DNA of 64,000 bases from JAFGOM01 sp964605795 (GTDB taxonomy: Archaea; Halobacteriota; Methanomicrobia; Methanomicrobiales; Methanospirillaceae). Each line of letters starts with the position of its first letter. Position 1 is the stretch's first letter. Location of the stretch: the NCBI GenBank assembly GCA_964605795.1, contig CAZSDZ010000004.1, forward strand, positions 1 to 64,000, given 5' to 3'. Below, one piece after another: positions 34,437-43,300 of the stretch. The notes under the pieces are model-generated. The model did not search any database, was not told where the DNA came from, and saw nothing but the letters and a program-made list of their open reading frames with translations. A program made the position numbers and the translations under genes.

Positions 34437-34897
34437 TGTATGCGGTTGTTCAGATCCGTGGTGTGGTAAAGACCCCCCGGGAGATTAAGGATACGTTAAA
34501 GATGCTTCGTCTTCACCATGTCAATCACTGTGTCCTCGTTCCTGATACCCCTGCATATATGGGTATGATACGGAAGGTGAAGGATTTCGTGGCATATGGT
34601 GAGGTCAACGCAGAGACACTCAAGGAGATTATCGAGAACAGGGGACGAATTACCGGTAACGTGAAGCTGACTGATGGATACATCAGTGATAATTCACAGT
34701 ACTCAGGGATCGATGAATTTGCACAGGCTCTTGCCAGCGGGCAGGCCCGTCTGACTGATATCCCTGGTATCAAACCGGTCTTCCGGCTTCATCCTCCGCG
34801 AAAAGGGCACAAGACTACCAAGAGAACGTTCCAACAGGGAGGTTCGCTTGGGTATCATGGAGAGAATATCAACAATCTCCTGTATAAAATGAGGTAA
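34436..34897 (+). CDS. rpl30: 50S ribosomal protein uL30
   Basis: The 153-residue archaeal-length L30 begins MYAVVQIRGVVKTPREIKDTL, followed by LRLHHVNHCVLVP, and ends PPRKGHKTTKRTFQQGGSLGYHG. ATG 34436 is preferred over GTG 34433. Confidence 0.94.
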   Translation: MYAVVQIRGVVKTPREIKDTLKMLRLHHVNHCVLVPDTPAYMGMIRKVKDFVAYGEVNAETLKEIIENRGRITGNVKLTDGYISDNSQYSGIDEFAQALASGQARLTDIPGIKPVFRLHPPRKGHKTTKRTFQQGGSLGYHGENINNLLYKMR

Positions 34898-34902
34898 TCT
34901 GT

Positions 34903-35331
34903 ATGCCGGTTAATAAACGCTCAAAATACCGCGGGTCAAGGACCTGTGGTGGTGGTACACACAAGAACCGTCGTGGTGCAGGAAACCGGGGTGGCCGGGG
35001 CAACTCTGGTGGCTGTAAACACCATTTTGTCAGGGTCTATCTCAAACAGGGATACGTCTATGGGAAACATGGATTCTACCATGATACAAAAGGGAAACAA
35101 CAGGTTCTCGATGTTGGAGATATCGATCAGATAGTGCCGGTTCTCCTTGCTGACGGGGTGGCACGACACGAAGATGGCGTGGTTCTCTTAAACGCAACTG
35201 ATATCGGTATTGATAAGGTGCTTGGCGGTGGAAAGGTGACCAGGAAGATGTCCATTACCGCAAAGGCATTCTCCAGTCAGGCCGTGGAAAAGATAAAGGC
35301 TAAGGGTGGAGAGGCAGTACCTGCTGCCTGA
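34903..35331 (+). CDS. rpl15: 50S ribosomal protein uL15
   Basis: The 142-residue late-assembly protein is rich in Gly/Arg at the N-terminus (KYRGSRTCGGGTHKNRRGAGNRGGRGN). The C-terminal VLGGGKVTRKMSITAKAFSSQAVEKIKAKGG is conserved. A T-rich stretch at 35336-35346 separates it from secY and may attenuate transcription. Confidence 0.94.
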   Translation: MPVNKRSKYRGSRTCGGGTHKNRRGAGNRGGRGNSGGCKHHFVRVYLKQGYVYGKHGFYHDTKGKQQVLDVGDIDQIVPVLLADGVARHEDGVVLLNATDIGIDKVLGGGKVTRKMSITAKAFSSQAVEKIKAKGGEAVPAA

Positions 35332-35358
35332 TCCTCATTTTTTATTTCTGGTGAAACG

Positions 35359-36801
35359 ATGGGAGAACTGCTTGATAAAATGGAGCCACTTCTGGCAAAG
35401 ATGCCAGCAGTCCGTGCCCCTGATGGTCATGTCCACTTCAAGGAAAAACTGATGTGGACACTTGGAATTCTGCTTGTTTATTTTCTTTTAGCGAATATAC
35501 CGGTCTGGGGCCTGGATCCTCAGTCCACCGATCTCTTTGAGTACTTCCGTGTACTCATGGCTGGTGCGAGTGGATCTATCATAACTCTTGGTATCGGTCC
35601 CATTGTGACTGCTTCTATCGTGTTGCAGCTCTTAAAGGGTGCAGATATCTTTCAGATTGATACGAGTGAACCCCGTGGCCAGGTCATTTACATGGGGCTT
35701 CAGAAACTCCTGATCTTTGTCATGATTGCGATAGAGGCACTGCCCATGATTGTCGGGGGTTTTCTCCTCCCGAGTTCAGTCCTTGCAGCCCAGTTCTTTG
35801 GTGGCAGCACCGCACTCCTTACCCTTTTAATCTTTCTCCAGATCTGCGTAGGGGGTCTCCTTATCGTCTTCATGGATGAGGTTGTCACGAAGTGGGGTAT
35901 CGGTTCAGGGGTTGGCCTCTTTATCATTGCAGGGGTCTCACAGCAACTGGTAAACGGATTTATCAGCTGGAACGCCTCTCCTACAGACGGGTTCCCGGTT
36001 GGTTTCTTCCCGAGACTCGTTGCGATTCTCATGGATCCGGCAGCGAACTTTCTCCAGTATTTCAGTACCAATATCATCGCCTTTATCACAACGATCATCA
36101 TATTCCTTGTCATCGTCTTTGTTGAGTCAACCCGTATCGAGATACCCCTTGCCCATTCCCAGGTGCGGGGTGCCCGGAGCAGGTTCCCGGTAAAACTTAT
36201 TTATGCCAGTGTGCTCCCGATGATTCTGGTCAGCGTGCTTTTAGCAAACATCCAGATGGTTGGACTGTTCTTAAATAACGTGGGAATAACCATCCTTGGG
36301 GCGTTCCAGGGACAGACCCCTATTAGTGGTCTCATGTACTTCCTTGCACCGATAAACGGTCCAACTGACTGGATGTGGTGGGCTGACGGGTTTGTCGGAC
36401 CAGATGCATGGATGGTAATTATCAGGCTTATTATCAATCTCATCATCATGATCGTAGGTTGTGCCGTATTTGCTATCTTCTGGGTCAAGACCGCCGGTCT
36501 TGATTCAAAGGCCGTGGCACGGCAGATCCAGATGTCAGGGATGTCTATCCCTGGTTACCGGAGAAGTCCGAAGATCCTCGAGAAGGTGCTCGACCGGTAT
36601 ATCCCCCGTGTTACGGTCATCGGTGGAGCATTTATCGGTCTCTTAAGTGTTGTTGCAAACCTCTTCGGTGTAATCGGCAGCGTCAGCGGGACCGGTCTCC
36701 TGCTCGCAGTAAGTATCACCTACCGTCTGTACGAAGAGATTGCAAACGAACAGATCATGGAGATGTATCCCTTTATGCGAACATTCTTTGGCAAAGAATG
36801 A
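35359..36801 (+). CDS. secY: Preprotein translocase subunit SecY
   Basis: The 480-residue main channel of the Sec translocon has ten membrane segments. The plug-region block MAGASGSIITLGIGPIVTASIVLQLLKGA is clear, as is the cytoplasmic loop with VRGARSRFPVKLIYASVLPMIL. The archaeal C-terminus GIIGSVSGTGLLLAVSITYRLYEEI (here VIGSVSGTGLLLAVSI) is present. It lies 27 bases after rpl15 in the conserved gene order. Confidence 0.96.
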   Translation: MGELLDKMEPLLAKMPAVRAPDGHVHFKEKLMWTLGILLVYFLLANIPVWGLDPQSTDLFEYFRVLMAGASGSIITLGIGPIVTASIVLQLLKGADIFQIDTSEPRGQVIYMGLQKLLIFVMIAIEALPMIVGGFLLPSSVLAAQFFGGSTALLTLLIFLQICVGGLLIVFMDEVVTKWGIGSGVGLFIIAGVSQQLVNGFISWNASPTDGFPVGFFPRLVAILMDPAANFLQYFSTNIIAFITTIIIFLVIVFVESTRIEIPLAHSQVRGARSRFPVKLIYASVLPMILVSVLLANIQMVGLFLNNVGITILGAFQGQTPISGLMYFLAPINGPTDWMWWADGFVGPDAWMVIIRLIINLIIMIVGCAVFAIFWVKTAGLDSKAVARQIQMSGMSIPGYRRSPKILEKVLDRYIPRVTVIGGAFIGLLSVVANLFGVIGSVSGTGLLLAVSITYRLYEEIANEQIMEMYPFMRTFFGKE

Positions 36802-36816
36802 TAAAAAAAAGATAGT

Positions 36817-37389
36817 ATGGCAGGAAAGAAGGTAATTATCACCGGGGTTCCCGGGGTTGGCAAGACTTCCGTTATCGACGGGACGATCCAGAGGCTGGAA
36901 GAGGAGGGTGTTTTGTACCAGAACATCAACTTCGGGACGTTTATGTTCGAGGTTGCACAGAAAGAGGGTACCGTATCTGATCGGGATCAGATGCGGACCC
37001 TTGCGAAGGATACCCAGAAACGTCTTCAGAAACTGGCATCCCAAGCCATTGCAAAGATAGAAGGGAATGTTATCATCGATACCCATGCATCGGTCAAGAC
37101 CGCAACCGGTTTTCTTGCCGGTCTTCCCGAATGGGTCATCAGGGAACTGATGCCTGATATCATCGTTCTTGTCGAGACCGATGCCGACCAGATATTAAAG
37201 AGGCGGTTAACTGATACCACGAGAACGAGGGATATCGAGGGATTCCGTGATATTGATGCTCACCAGCAGTTTAACCGCTCGGTTGCCGCAGCCTATGCAA
37301 TGGTTTGTGGTTGCACGGTTCAGTATATTACCAACGCCGATTTCCTGCTTGAACAGGCAGTTTTACAGCTCAGTTCCATCTTGAGGTAG
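36817..37389 (+). CDS. adkA: Archaeal adenylate kinase
   Basis: The 190-residue enzyme (2 ADP to ATP plus AMP) belongs to the AdkA type restricted to archaea. The P-loop is ITGVPGVGKTSVIDGT; INFGTFMFEVAQKEG and VIIDTHASVKTATGFLAGLP follow. Its place between secY and the EMC3-like gene is the usual one. Confidence 0.93.
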   Translation: MAGKKVIITGVPGVGKTSVIDGTIQRLEEEGVLYQNINFGTFMFEVAQKEGTVSDRDQMRTLAKDTQKRLQKLASQAIAKIEGNVIIDTHASVKTATGFLAGLPEWVIRELMPDIIVLVETDADQILKRRLTDTTRTRDIEGFRDIDAHQQFNRSVAAAYAMVCGCTVQYITNADFLLEQAVLQLSSILR

Positions 37390-37393
37390 TGAA

Positions 37394-37999
37394 ATGACAA
37401 AGACCGGATCGAAGAATATGAGTATGACACCTCTCATCGTTGCGATGGGGATGATTCTTATTGCAAGTATTCCTGAAGTACGGAAGGGAATTGGAGAGGG
37501 TCTCAATGTGTTTCTCGGTCCGCTGGTCGATTCATATCACATCCCTTTCTATATTGTCATCATCATCCTGTCTACCATCACGGCAGTCTATTCCTCAACG
37601 ATACAGAAGTACACGATAGATTATGCCAAGATGAAGGCAGTACAGGAGAGGATGAAGGCCTTTCAGAAGGATTACCGGGAGGCGACGCTTGCCAAGGATG
37701 ATAAAAGAATAAAAAAACTGGAAGCAAAGCGTCAGATGATGATGAAAGACCAGATGGAGATGAGTACCCAGCAGTTCAAACCCATGGCATATATCATGAT
37801 CCTTACCCTCCCGATATTCTTCTGGCTTATCTTCCGGCTGGATCACTTCGATGCCCTGATAACTATGCCGTTCTTTGGATCGGTGCATCTCACCGAGGCC
37901 ATTTTAGGTCCGGCACCTGCATGGATCATCTGGTACATGCTCTGTTCTCTCTCCCTGTCACAGGTCGTGAGAAAAGCGCTTGATATCGGAGGCATATGA
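37394..37999 (+). CDS. DUF106/EMC3-like membrane insertase
   Basis: The 201-residue protein has four hydrophobic segments (about residues 12-30, 48-66, 130-150 and 165-190). A positively charged coiled hairpin (about 75-120, KAVQERMKAFQKDYREATLAKDDKRIKKLEAKRQ) sits between the second and third. This is the layout of archaeal DUF106 proteins, members of the Oxa1/YidC/EMC3 superfamily of membrane-protein insertases. It neighbours secY, supporting a role in membrane insertion. Confidence 0.82.
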   Translation: MTKTGSKNMSMTPLIVAMGMILIASIPEVRKGIGEGLNVFLGPLVDSYHIPFYIVIIILSTITAVYSSTIQKYTIDYAKMKAVQERMKAFQKDYREATLAKDDKRIKKLEAKRQMMMKDQMEMSTQQFKPMAYIMILTLPIFFWLIFRLDHFDALITMPFFGSVHLTEAILGPAPAWIIWYMLCSLSLSQVVRKALDIGGI

Positions 38000-38003
38000 T
38001 CCG

Positions 38004-38531
38004 ATGCGGATCACGATAAGCGGGCTTCCTGGTTCGGGAACAACAACCCTTGCCCGAACACTATCGCACGAGTTATCGATTCCCCTGATATCTGCCGGTG
38101 AAGTGTTCCGCCAGATGGCTGCAGAGAAGGGGATGACCCTTGCCGAGTTTGGCAGGTACTGCGAAGAAGATCCGGCAGTAGATATGATGGTTGATGAACG
38201 TCAGCGTGAGATCGGGTTGCAGTCAGATGATATCATCATCGAGGGTCGCCTGTCAGGCTGGAAGGTTCCAGAAGCCGACGTAAGGATATGGTTAAAGGCA
38301 CCCCTTGAGATTCGGGTTCGCAGGATCTTTGAGCGGGATGAGACCACAGATCTCGCTCAGGCACTTCTTGAGACCAAGGCCAGGGAGGCAAGTGAGGAGA
38401 AGCGGTACCGGCAGTATTACGGGATTGATATCAGTGATCTCTCGTTGTATGATCTCGTGCTCGATTCATCACGGTTCACTCCGGATCTTCTTGCACGTAT
38501 CGTAGTATCTGCGATACCTAGCTCTCCCTGA
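38004..38531 (+). CDS. cmk: Cytidylate kinase (archaeal type)
   Basis: The 175-residue enzyme phosphorylates CMP/dCMP. The P-loop is MRITISGLPGSGTTTLARTL, followed by ISAGEVFRQMAAEKGMTLAEF and the lid-type RQYYGIDISDLSLYDLVLDS. I choose ATG 38004, five bases after the DUF106 stop; the longer frame upstream reads into the previous gene. It ends the superoperon here; cbf5, often next in other Euryarchaeota, is elsewhere in this window. Confidence 0.9.
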   Translation: MRITISGLPGSGTTTLARTLSHELSIPLISAGEVFRQMAAEKGMTLAEFGRYCEEDPAVDMMVDERQREIGLQSDDIIIEGRLSGWKVPEADVRIWLKAPLEIRVRRIFERDETTDLAQALLETKAREASEEKRYRQYYGIDISDLSLYDLVLDSSRFTPDLLARIVVSAIPSSP

Positions 38532-38618
38532 ACTGAGAAGATCTTCTGGCAGGCAGTGTTATCTTTTTTTCCTGGTGTGATAAATCACGTCCCTTATCTC
38601 TGTTTTGACAAGAGGCTG

Positions 38619-39674
38619 CTATATTATAGAGTTCTGTCTGTTTTTGATATCATGGAATGTCTGTATCATGAGATTGAATGCTGATACGACAAGGGTGATG
38701 ATAAGTGGTCCTAATATAATACCGATGAGTCCAAGGAGCATCATTCCGCCAAAGATTCCTATCATCATCAGGACCGGATGAATTGCTACCCGATCTCCCA
38801 TGAGTTTTGGTCGGAGATAAAAGTCGATCCATCCTGATATCGTGGGATATCCCACAAAACAGAGCAGTAAAAACCCGGTGATGTCACCGGTTGACAGGGC
38901 ATAGATAAGAAGTATGGCGATGAGTATCTGGGGGCCGAGAAAGGGGATGAGTTGCATTATGGCGGCAAGGATGGCATAAAAGGGGACGTGTCCATATCCG
39001 AGGATCATAAAAAACGGGATTGCACAGAAGAAGGTGACGATTGCGCACTGAAAGTTGACGATATAGACTGAGTACATGGTGTCAACGGTCACGGTGCTGA
39101 TCTGGTCCATGGTATGAGAAGTTTTTGCCGGTAATAACTCCCGAATTACCTGGATAATCTCTTCTCCGTTTCGTACAAACAGAAAAAGAGCCAGAAAGAA
39201 GATAAGTCCACTGATGAGAAGTGCAGGGATACTGGCAAAGAAGTCAAGGACAAGATTTTTGCCGGCGTCTAAGAGGGTCAGGAGTATCGATTGAGTCGTC
39301 TCTTTGTTAAGAATCTCCCCGGTTCCCGGAAGGGAGGTATGTACCTGCAGGTCAGAAACGAGGTCAAAGAAGCCGTCCCCGATCGTTGCCGTTATCTCTT
39401 TCATATAATCAAGATTTGCATATAAGACGTTTATAGTACAAAAGATCCCGCCGATAATGGTTACAAAAACTCCACCGGTTAGAAGGATGGCAGCGTGACC
39501 GGGTTTAAGATTATGTAAGCATCGCTGTTTTAGCGGTATCAGTACGACCGCAAGGGAAAAGGCAAGGATAAAAACGCTAACGAGAGGCCAGAATGATAAC
39601 CCGGCTACGATAAAGATAATAACTGCAATGATCAGGGTGTGTTTCTCTTCATCCTGTATCATCTCATATGTCAT
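38619..39674 (-). CDS. AI-2E/PerM-family membrane protein
   Basis: The 351-residue protein has about seven to eight membrane segments and the family's C-terminal signature region (IPFLGPQILIAILLIYAL, FLRPKLMGDRVAIHPVLMMIGIFGGMMLLGLIGIILGPL; here YLRPKLMGD). Members export small molecules or ions: one acts on autoinducer-2, others as Na+(Li+)/H+ antiporters. The substrate cannot be told from sequence. A T/A-rich TATA element (CTTTTTTAAAA on the minus strand near 39699-39709) points to a leaderless start at ATG 39674. ATG 39716 and ATG 39764 are longer alternatives. Confidence 0.75.
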   Translation of the reverse strand: MTYEMIQDEEKHTLIIAVIIFIVAGLSFWPLVSVFILAFSLAVVLIPLKQRCLHNLKPGHAAILLTGGVFVTIIGGIFCTINVLYANLDYMKEITATIGDGFFDLVSDLQVHTSLPGTGEILNKETTQSILLTLLDAGKNLVLDFFASIPALLISGLIFFLALFLFVRNGEEIIQVIRELLPAKTSHTMDQISTVTVDTMYSVYIVNFQCAIVTFFCAIPFFMILGYGHVPFYAILAAIMQLIPFLGPQILIAILLIYALSTGDITGFLLLCFVGYPTISGWIDFYLRPKLMGDRVAIHPVLMMIGIFGGMMLLGLIGIILGPLIITLVVSAFNLMIQTFHDIKNRQNSII

Positions 39675-39938
39675 GTACAGATGATGCCTTACGGGTTTTA
39701 AAAAAGTTTCTCTCATCCCTGTTTTTCTACCGGAAGCCAGGCCGGGTGTTTGATACCGGGACACCGCTGTTATGCCTGATCCGGCAGGGGTATGGGAACG
39801 TTCCTATGGATTTATCTCTTCAGACTGGGATAGGTACCAGAAGATGCAGTATACCGGTTCCCTGCAGTACCTGATGCGTTATCGCGGGAACAGTATCAGG
39901 TCTCTTTGGTATTTTCGGCATGAACCGGGAGAAGAAGC

Positions 39939-42023
39939 ATGAGTGAGATGTGTTGTAATCCCACAGGTTGTCTTTTCAGGTACGGGTTGGTTGTACAGGG
40001 AGCTGAACTTTTTCTGTCGCCTGTACTGAATCGTCTGTTCCGGCTTTTTATTCTTGCAGGAATCGTTCTTTCACTCTGTATCCTTTCCTGTTCTGCACAG
40101 ACCGGTGAAGGTATCGCAGGAATCGGGTACCAGAAGGCGGTATGTGACGGGGACGTTATTCCAGGTATCATGGAAGCGGGTGTTATATACCCGGTTACCA
40201 TCAGTTTTCGCAATAGTGGTCTTGCCGTCTGGGAAGAAGGCCGTGAGCATTACGAACTGGTACTCGTTTCAGGGGATGGATTTTTCATGGATCCCCCTGC
40301 TGTCCGTATCCCTCCCGGGATCACTATCACGTCAGGAAAGTCCTATCTCTTTGCCTCCATGCTGCAGGCACCTGAAGCGACCGGCACGTATCCTGTCATC
40401 TTCGGGATGCAGGTGCGTTCGGGTGCACAGACGCACCAGTTCCCTGAGTTATATGAGAAGGAGATAACCGTTATCCCGAAAGGAGGAATATCCTCACCAG
40501 ACTTAGGATCCTTACATATCTGGACAACACCGGATGGGGCAACGGTACTTTTGAACCAGACATCCCGGGGAACAACGCCGGTCATCATTCCGGATCTTTC
40601 TCCCGGAATGTATCACGGTAACCTGACCCTTTCCGGGTTTTTAGAACGCAGTTTTACTGCCGAGGTTGTGCCGGGCACGATAACCACCATCACCCTTGAT
40701 CTGACCGATCCGAAAAGTAAAGAAGTGGTGGTACAAAAAACTCCAGATATATCACTTGTCTCTTCTCTCCTTTCTCACCTGTATTCTGTCATCATCCTGG
40801 TAATACTGGTTTTGTCTGCTTTTGTTTTTCTGTATCTTCAGACCGGGGGCAGAAGCGGGAGGTTCATAAACAGGAGATCCGGGGGCGGACTGCGGATGGG
40901 ACAGGAAAAGAGCGGTTCATCGGGACACCACGATACCGGTCTCTCTACCGGGAAAGAGGGGAGAGAGGGATCCTTTTCCGCTGAAGGCTCTTTAAAAGAG
41001 GAAGCCGGTGGGAGAAAGGCATCGCAATCAGAAAACCGCAGTACCGGAAAGGAAGAACAGAAGCAGAAAGGAATGATTGGAGCCAAAGGTGTTTTACATC
41101 AATCAAAAAAGACCGGGGAAGAGAAAGATGCACGAGAGAAAAAAACCGGCAATGATGCAATCACAGAGACCGGGTATGAGAATGAGTTGTACGAAGGGTT
41201 TCCGCACGAGTTGCGGGATAGGTATGATCCTCTTGCTCTTATCGGGACCGATCCCTATACCCGGGTATACCAGGTCAAAAGAAAGGCTGATGAGAAGGTC
41301 CGCGTCGTAAAACTTCCCCAGAACAAGGAAGCCCCGAGTGAGATTCTAGAGAAAGAGATCTCAGTCTGGCATACTATGAAACATCCAAGAATCCTCCCCA
41401 TATACCGGTTTGAGTATGAACCGGTGATGTATCTTGAGATGGAGTACGTAGACGGAGTTGCTGTCCGCAACAAAACGATCCATTCTTTTGCAGAGTTCAA
41501 AAAACCTGTCTCTCCACGGCTTGCCGTGAAACTGATACGGGGAGTGGCGGAAGGGATTGCTTTTTTGCACTCGCAGGGGGTCAGGCATTACCACCTTCAC
41601 CAGGGAAATATTCTTATTGACGCCAACCGTGAACCGGTGCTGACCGGGCTTGCACGGGGTAAGAACGAGTTCGGGTTTGCGGTGGGCGATAGTGACCCGG
41701 CTGAGGCAGATGCTCCCTATCTTGCACCGGAACAGCGGTTCCCTGAGAGGTACGGCCCGGTAGGGATGAAGACTGATATCTACCAGGTGGGTGCCATCCT
41801 GTATGAACTCCTGACCGGCGCCCCTCCCTATTCTGATAAAGCCAGTGCTGCTGTTGGTCTGACGATACGATCAGACGAGGAACTCATACTTCCATCCCGA
41901 ATCAATCCTTCTCTAGCTCCCTTTGATCCGATCCTCTCACGAATGCTTGCATGGGAGAAGAAGGATCGGTACCGATCCATCATGGACTTTTTGCGGGATC
42001 TTGATCTGATCAATCGTGTGTGA
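39939..42023 (+). CDS. Transmembrane protein with extracellular Ig-like and PEGA domains and a cytoplasmic pseudokinase
   Basis: The 694-residue protein has an N-terminal signal or anchor segment (about residues 32-52), then an outward Ig-like domain (VIYPVTISFRNSGLAVW). A PEGA domain follows (GSLHIWTTPDGATVLLNQTSRGTTP onward), then a membrane segment (about 284-304), a charged Ser/Lys/Glu-rich linker and a protein-kinase fold (about 425-690). The kinase keeps the ATP lysine (K458 in VRVVKLP), an alphaC Glu, Asn557 and the APEQ motif. The catalytic HRD is H550-Y551-H552 and the DFG position reads L568-T569-G570, so both key aspartates are missing. The Gly-rich loop is also poor. It is probably a pseudokinase sensor or scaffold. 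GGGAG precedes ATG 39939. Confidence 0.75.
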   Translation: MSEMCCNPTGCLFRYGLVVQGAELFLSPVLNRLFRLFILAGIVLSLCILSCSAQTGEGIAGIGYQKAVCDGDVIPGIMEAGVIYPVTISFRNSGLAVWEEGREHYELVLVSGDGFFMDPPAVRIPPGITITSGKSYLFASMLQAPEATGTYPVIFGMQVRSGAQTHQFPELYEKEITVIPKGGISSPDLGSLHIWTTPDGATVLLNQTSRGTTPVIIPDLSPGMYHGNLTLSGFLERSFTAEVVPGTITTITLDLTDPKSKEVVVQKTPDISLVSSLLSHLYSVIILVILVLSAFVFLYLQTGGRSGRFINRRSGGGLRMGQEKSGSSGHHDTGLSTGKEGREGSFSAEGSLKEEAGGRKASQSENRSTGKEEQKQKGMIGAKGVLHQSKKTGEEKDAREKKTGNDAITETGYENELYEGFPHELRDRYDPLALIGTDPYTRVYQVKRKADEKVRVVKLPQNKEAPSEILEKEISVWHTMKHPRILPIYRFEYEPVMYLEMEYVDGVAVRNKTIHSFAEFKKPVSPRLAVKLIRGVAEGIAFLHSQGVRHYHLHQGNILIDANREPVLTGLARGKNEFGFAVGDSDPAEADAPYLAPEQRFPERYGPVGMKTDIYQVGAILYELLTGAPPYSDKASAAVGLTIRSDEELILPSRINPSLAPFDPILSRMLAWEKKDRYRSIMDFLRDLDLINRV

Positions 42024-42236
42024 TTATGAGATACAATATGATATTGCCGGGAGAGTAATGGAGTATATCAGACCCTGCTTGTTGTTCTTAAGCTCGAATA
42101 GGTAAGGCTTGGGAAAAATAAGGCAATAATCGTGAGGTTTTGTCACGATATCAAATCACGTTTCAAATTCGAGAAAAAAGAGGATAGATTGATATCCATC
42201 CATCAGGCGAATTGAAATGGCTGTTCTCTTTTTTGG

Positions 42237-42587
42237 TTAATGCCCGTTGCATGTGTGCTCGGTGCAGATACTTCCCCCACCCGGGACGAGAAGTCCTGAC
42301 TGGTAATCCTGTGCAGCTTTGTCGACACTGCCTGATACTCCAAGGATGACCTCGATTCCATTCTCATGGAAGAGATTCACTGCCCTCTGTCCCATTCCTC
42401 CGGCAACAATGATGTTTACTCCGTGGGAAGCGAGGAAAGGTGGCAGCATGCCCGGCTCATGCCCGGGACTATCGAGATCTCCGATATGACGTATCATCGA
42501 GTCATCTGCCTGGTACAGGGCATATGCCTCGCAATGACCAAAATGTCCTGATACCTCTGATCCATCACGTGCGATTGCTATCTTCAC
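42237..42587 (-). CDS. NifX/NifB-C-terminal-like (dinitrogenase Fe-Mo cofactor) family protein
   Basis: The 116-residue protein begins VKIAIARDGSEVSGHFGHCEAY and contains GVNIIVAGGMGQRAVNLF, the Fe-Mo-cofactor-binding fold of the MTH1175 group. Such small proteins can carry iron-containing cofactors, but the non-nitrogenase members have no proven role. The C-terminus adds a Cys/His tail (CTEHTCNGH). I choose GTG 42587 because AGGAAGAT precedes it and homologous proteins begin at this strand; an ATG at 42638 gives an unlikely extension. It lies downstream of a promoter carrying the shared CATATGAGTA box (42839-42862). Confidence 0.8.
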   Translation of the reverse strand: MKIAIARDGSEVSGHFGHCEAYALYQADDSMIRHIGDLDSPGHEPGMLPPFLASHGVNIIVAGGMGQRAVNLFHENGIEVILGVSGSVDKAAQDYQSGLLVPGGGSICTEHTCNGH

Positions 42588-42766
42588 GGTTATCTTCCTA
42601 TATTTCTGATAAAATGGCCTCTTATTCGTCTCTTTCACCCAAAGAAATGGGCACCGCGACTGATTTCTGGCCGAATGTCACTAAACTCTTCCTGGTCTGT
42701 CCGTCCCGGCGGTTTACTCGGTAAGAGATGGTATATCCGCCGGATTCCTTCTTTTACGCGCCTCTT

Positions 42767-42850
42767 CTATGAACCTGTTCCGATAATCGGGGTTCCGTCC
42801 ATTCCAGGCATTGATACCTTCCGGTGCTTCATAACACCATTAGTACTCAT
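42767..42850 (-). pseudogene. Short DUF5320-like N-terminal fragment
   Basis: On the minus strand, ATG 42850 opens MSTNGVMKHRKVSMPGMDG, continuing TPIIGTGS to a TAG. It lines up with MSNNGTFLYQENSMPGCNG, then TGPLGRGP, of the gene at 46242. The shared parts are MS-NG, SMPG, the following GT and spaced glycines. GGAAGGT precedes the internal ATG at 42811. A single extra base near 42771 would instead join this start to an open frame reading FIEEARKRRNPADIPSLTE. So this is either a decayed copy or a small gene with a frameshift. Confidence 0.35.
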
Positions 42851-42871
42851 ATGCGTTAAAGTATTTATATT
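42839..42871 (-). promoter_or_regulatory. TATA box and shared CATATGAGTA operator, NifX-like gene
   Basis: On the minus strand AATATAAATAC (42861-42871) is followed by the box CATATGAGTACTAAT. The 15 bases match the consensus CATATGAGTANTAAT found at two other promoters in this gene cluster, and the spacing from TATA to box equals that at 46191. The predicted start (near 42841) falls inside the box, as expected for a repressor site. Confidence 0.6.
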
Positions 42872-42898
42872 TTCTCAAATGGTTGATTTTGTTTTTGA

Positions 42899-43297
42899 TT
42901 ATTCTCCCTTTTCTTCATTCATTGTTTCGCTTTCTCTGTATAATGCGTTATTATTTCTCGGACAGGATCCCTCGGTCTGGAAATTGCAGTTATGAATATT
43001 AATCATCTTCCCGTTGACCAGAGCATCGGTTACCTTCATGCGTGCTTCATGGAGATCTTTCCAGACCGTCTTGCGTGAGACCCCAAGTACTGCTGCTGCT
43101 TCTTCCTGATCCATCTCGACCAGATCGATGAGTCGTAACAGTTCTAACTCTTCCGGATACAGATACACAGAACCGTTATCTTCCCCTGTGTTGCACTGGG
43201 GGGCATAACATCGCCAGGGGCCGCATTCACCCATCCGTCTTCGAATCCGTGGGCGACCACGTCTTCGGAACGGTTCGGCATTATTGTTTCGGTCCAT
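42899..43297 (-). CDS. DUF134-family DNA-binding protein
   Basis: The 132-residue protein has the DUF134 layout. An Arg-rich start (FRRRGRPRIRRRMGE) precedes a Cys pair region (CGPWRCYAPQC). A sigma-70 region 4-like helix-turn-helix follows (PEELELLRLIDLVEMDQEEAAAVLGVSRKTVWKDLHEARMKVTDALVNGK). A second Cys cluster (HNCNFQTEGSC) follows and may bind metal. The family has no proven targets but is repeatedly found next to NifX-like and MinD-ferredoxin genes. Here it is the last gene of that operon and a good candidate to bind the CATATGAGTA boxes. Four bases separate it from the upstream gene. Confidence 0.82.
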   Translation of the reverse strand: MDRNNNAEPFRRRGRPRIRRRMGECGPWRCYAPQCNTGEDNGSVYLYPEELELLRLIDLVEMDQEEAAAVLGVSRKTVWKDLHEARMKVTDALVNGKMINIHNCNFQTEGSCPRNNNALYRESETMNEEKGE

Positions 43298-43300
43298 AAA

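Larger units (their letters stand above)
42588..42898 (-). other. Intergenic region with regulated promoter and gene relic
   Basis: The 311-bp gap between the DUF134 gene and the NifX-like gene contains a TATA box, a CATATGAGTA operator and a short frame resembling the start of the DUF5320 gene. A leader of about 250 bases then leads to GTG 42587. A protein-like open frame without a start codon (ending at 42714) overlaps the relic in another frame. Confidence 0.5.

Noticed and set aside
42700..42850. UAG readthrough (pyrrolysine) of the short DUF5320-like frame
   Set aside because: The frame after UAG does not look like a DUF5320 protein, and nothing in the window suggests pyrrolysine use; a relic or frameshift explains it better.
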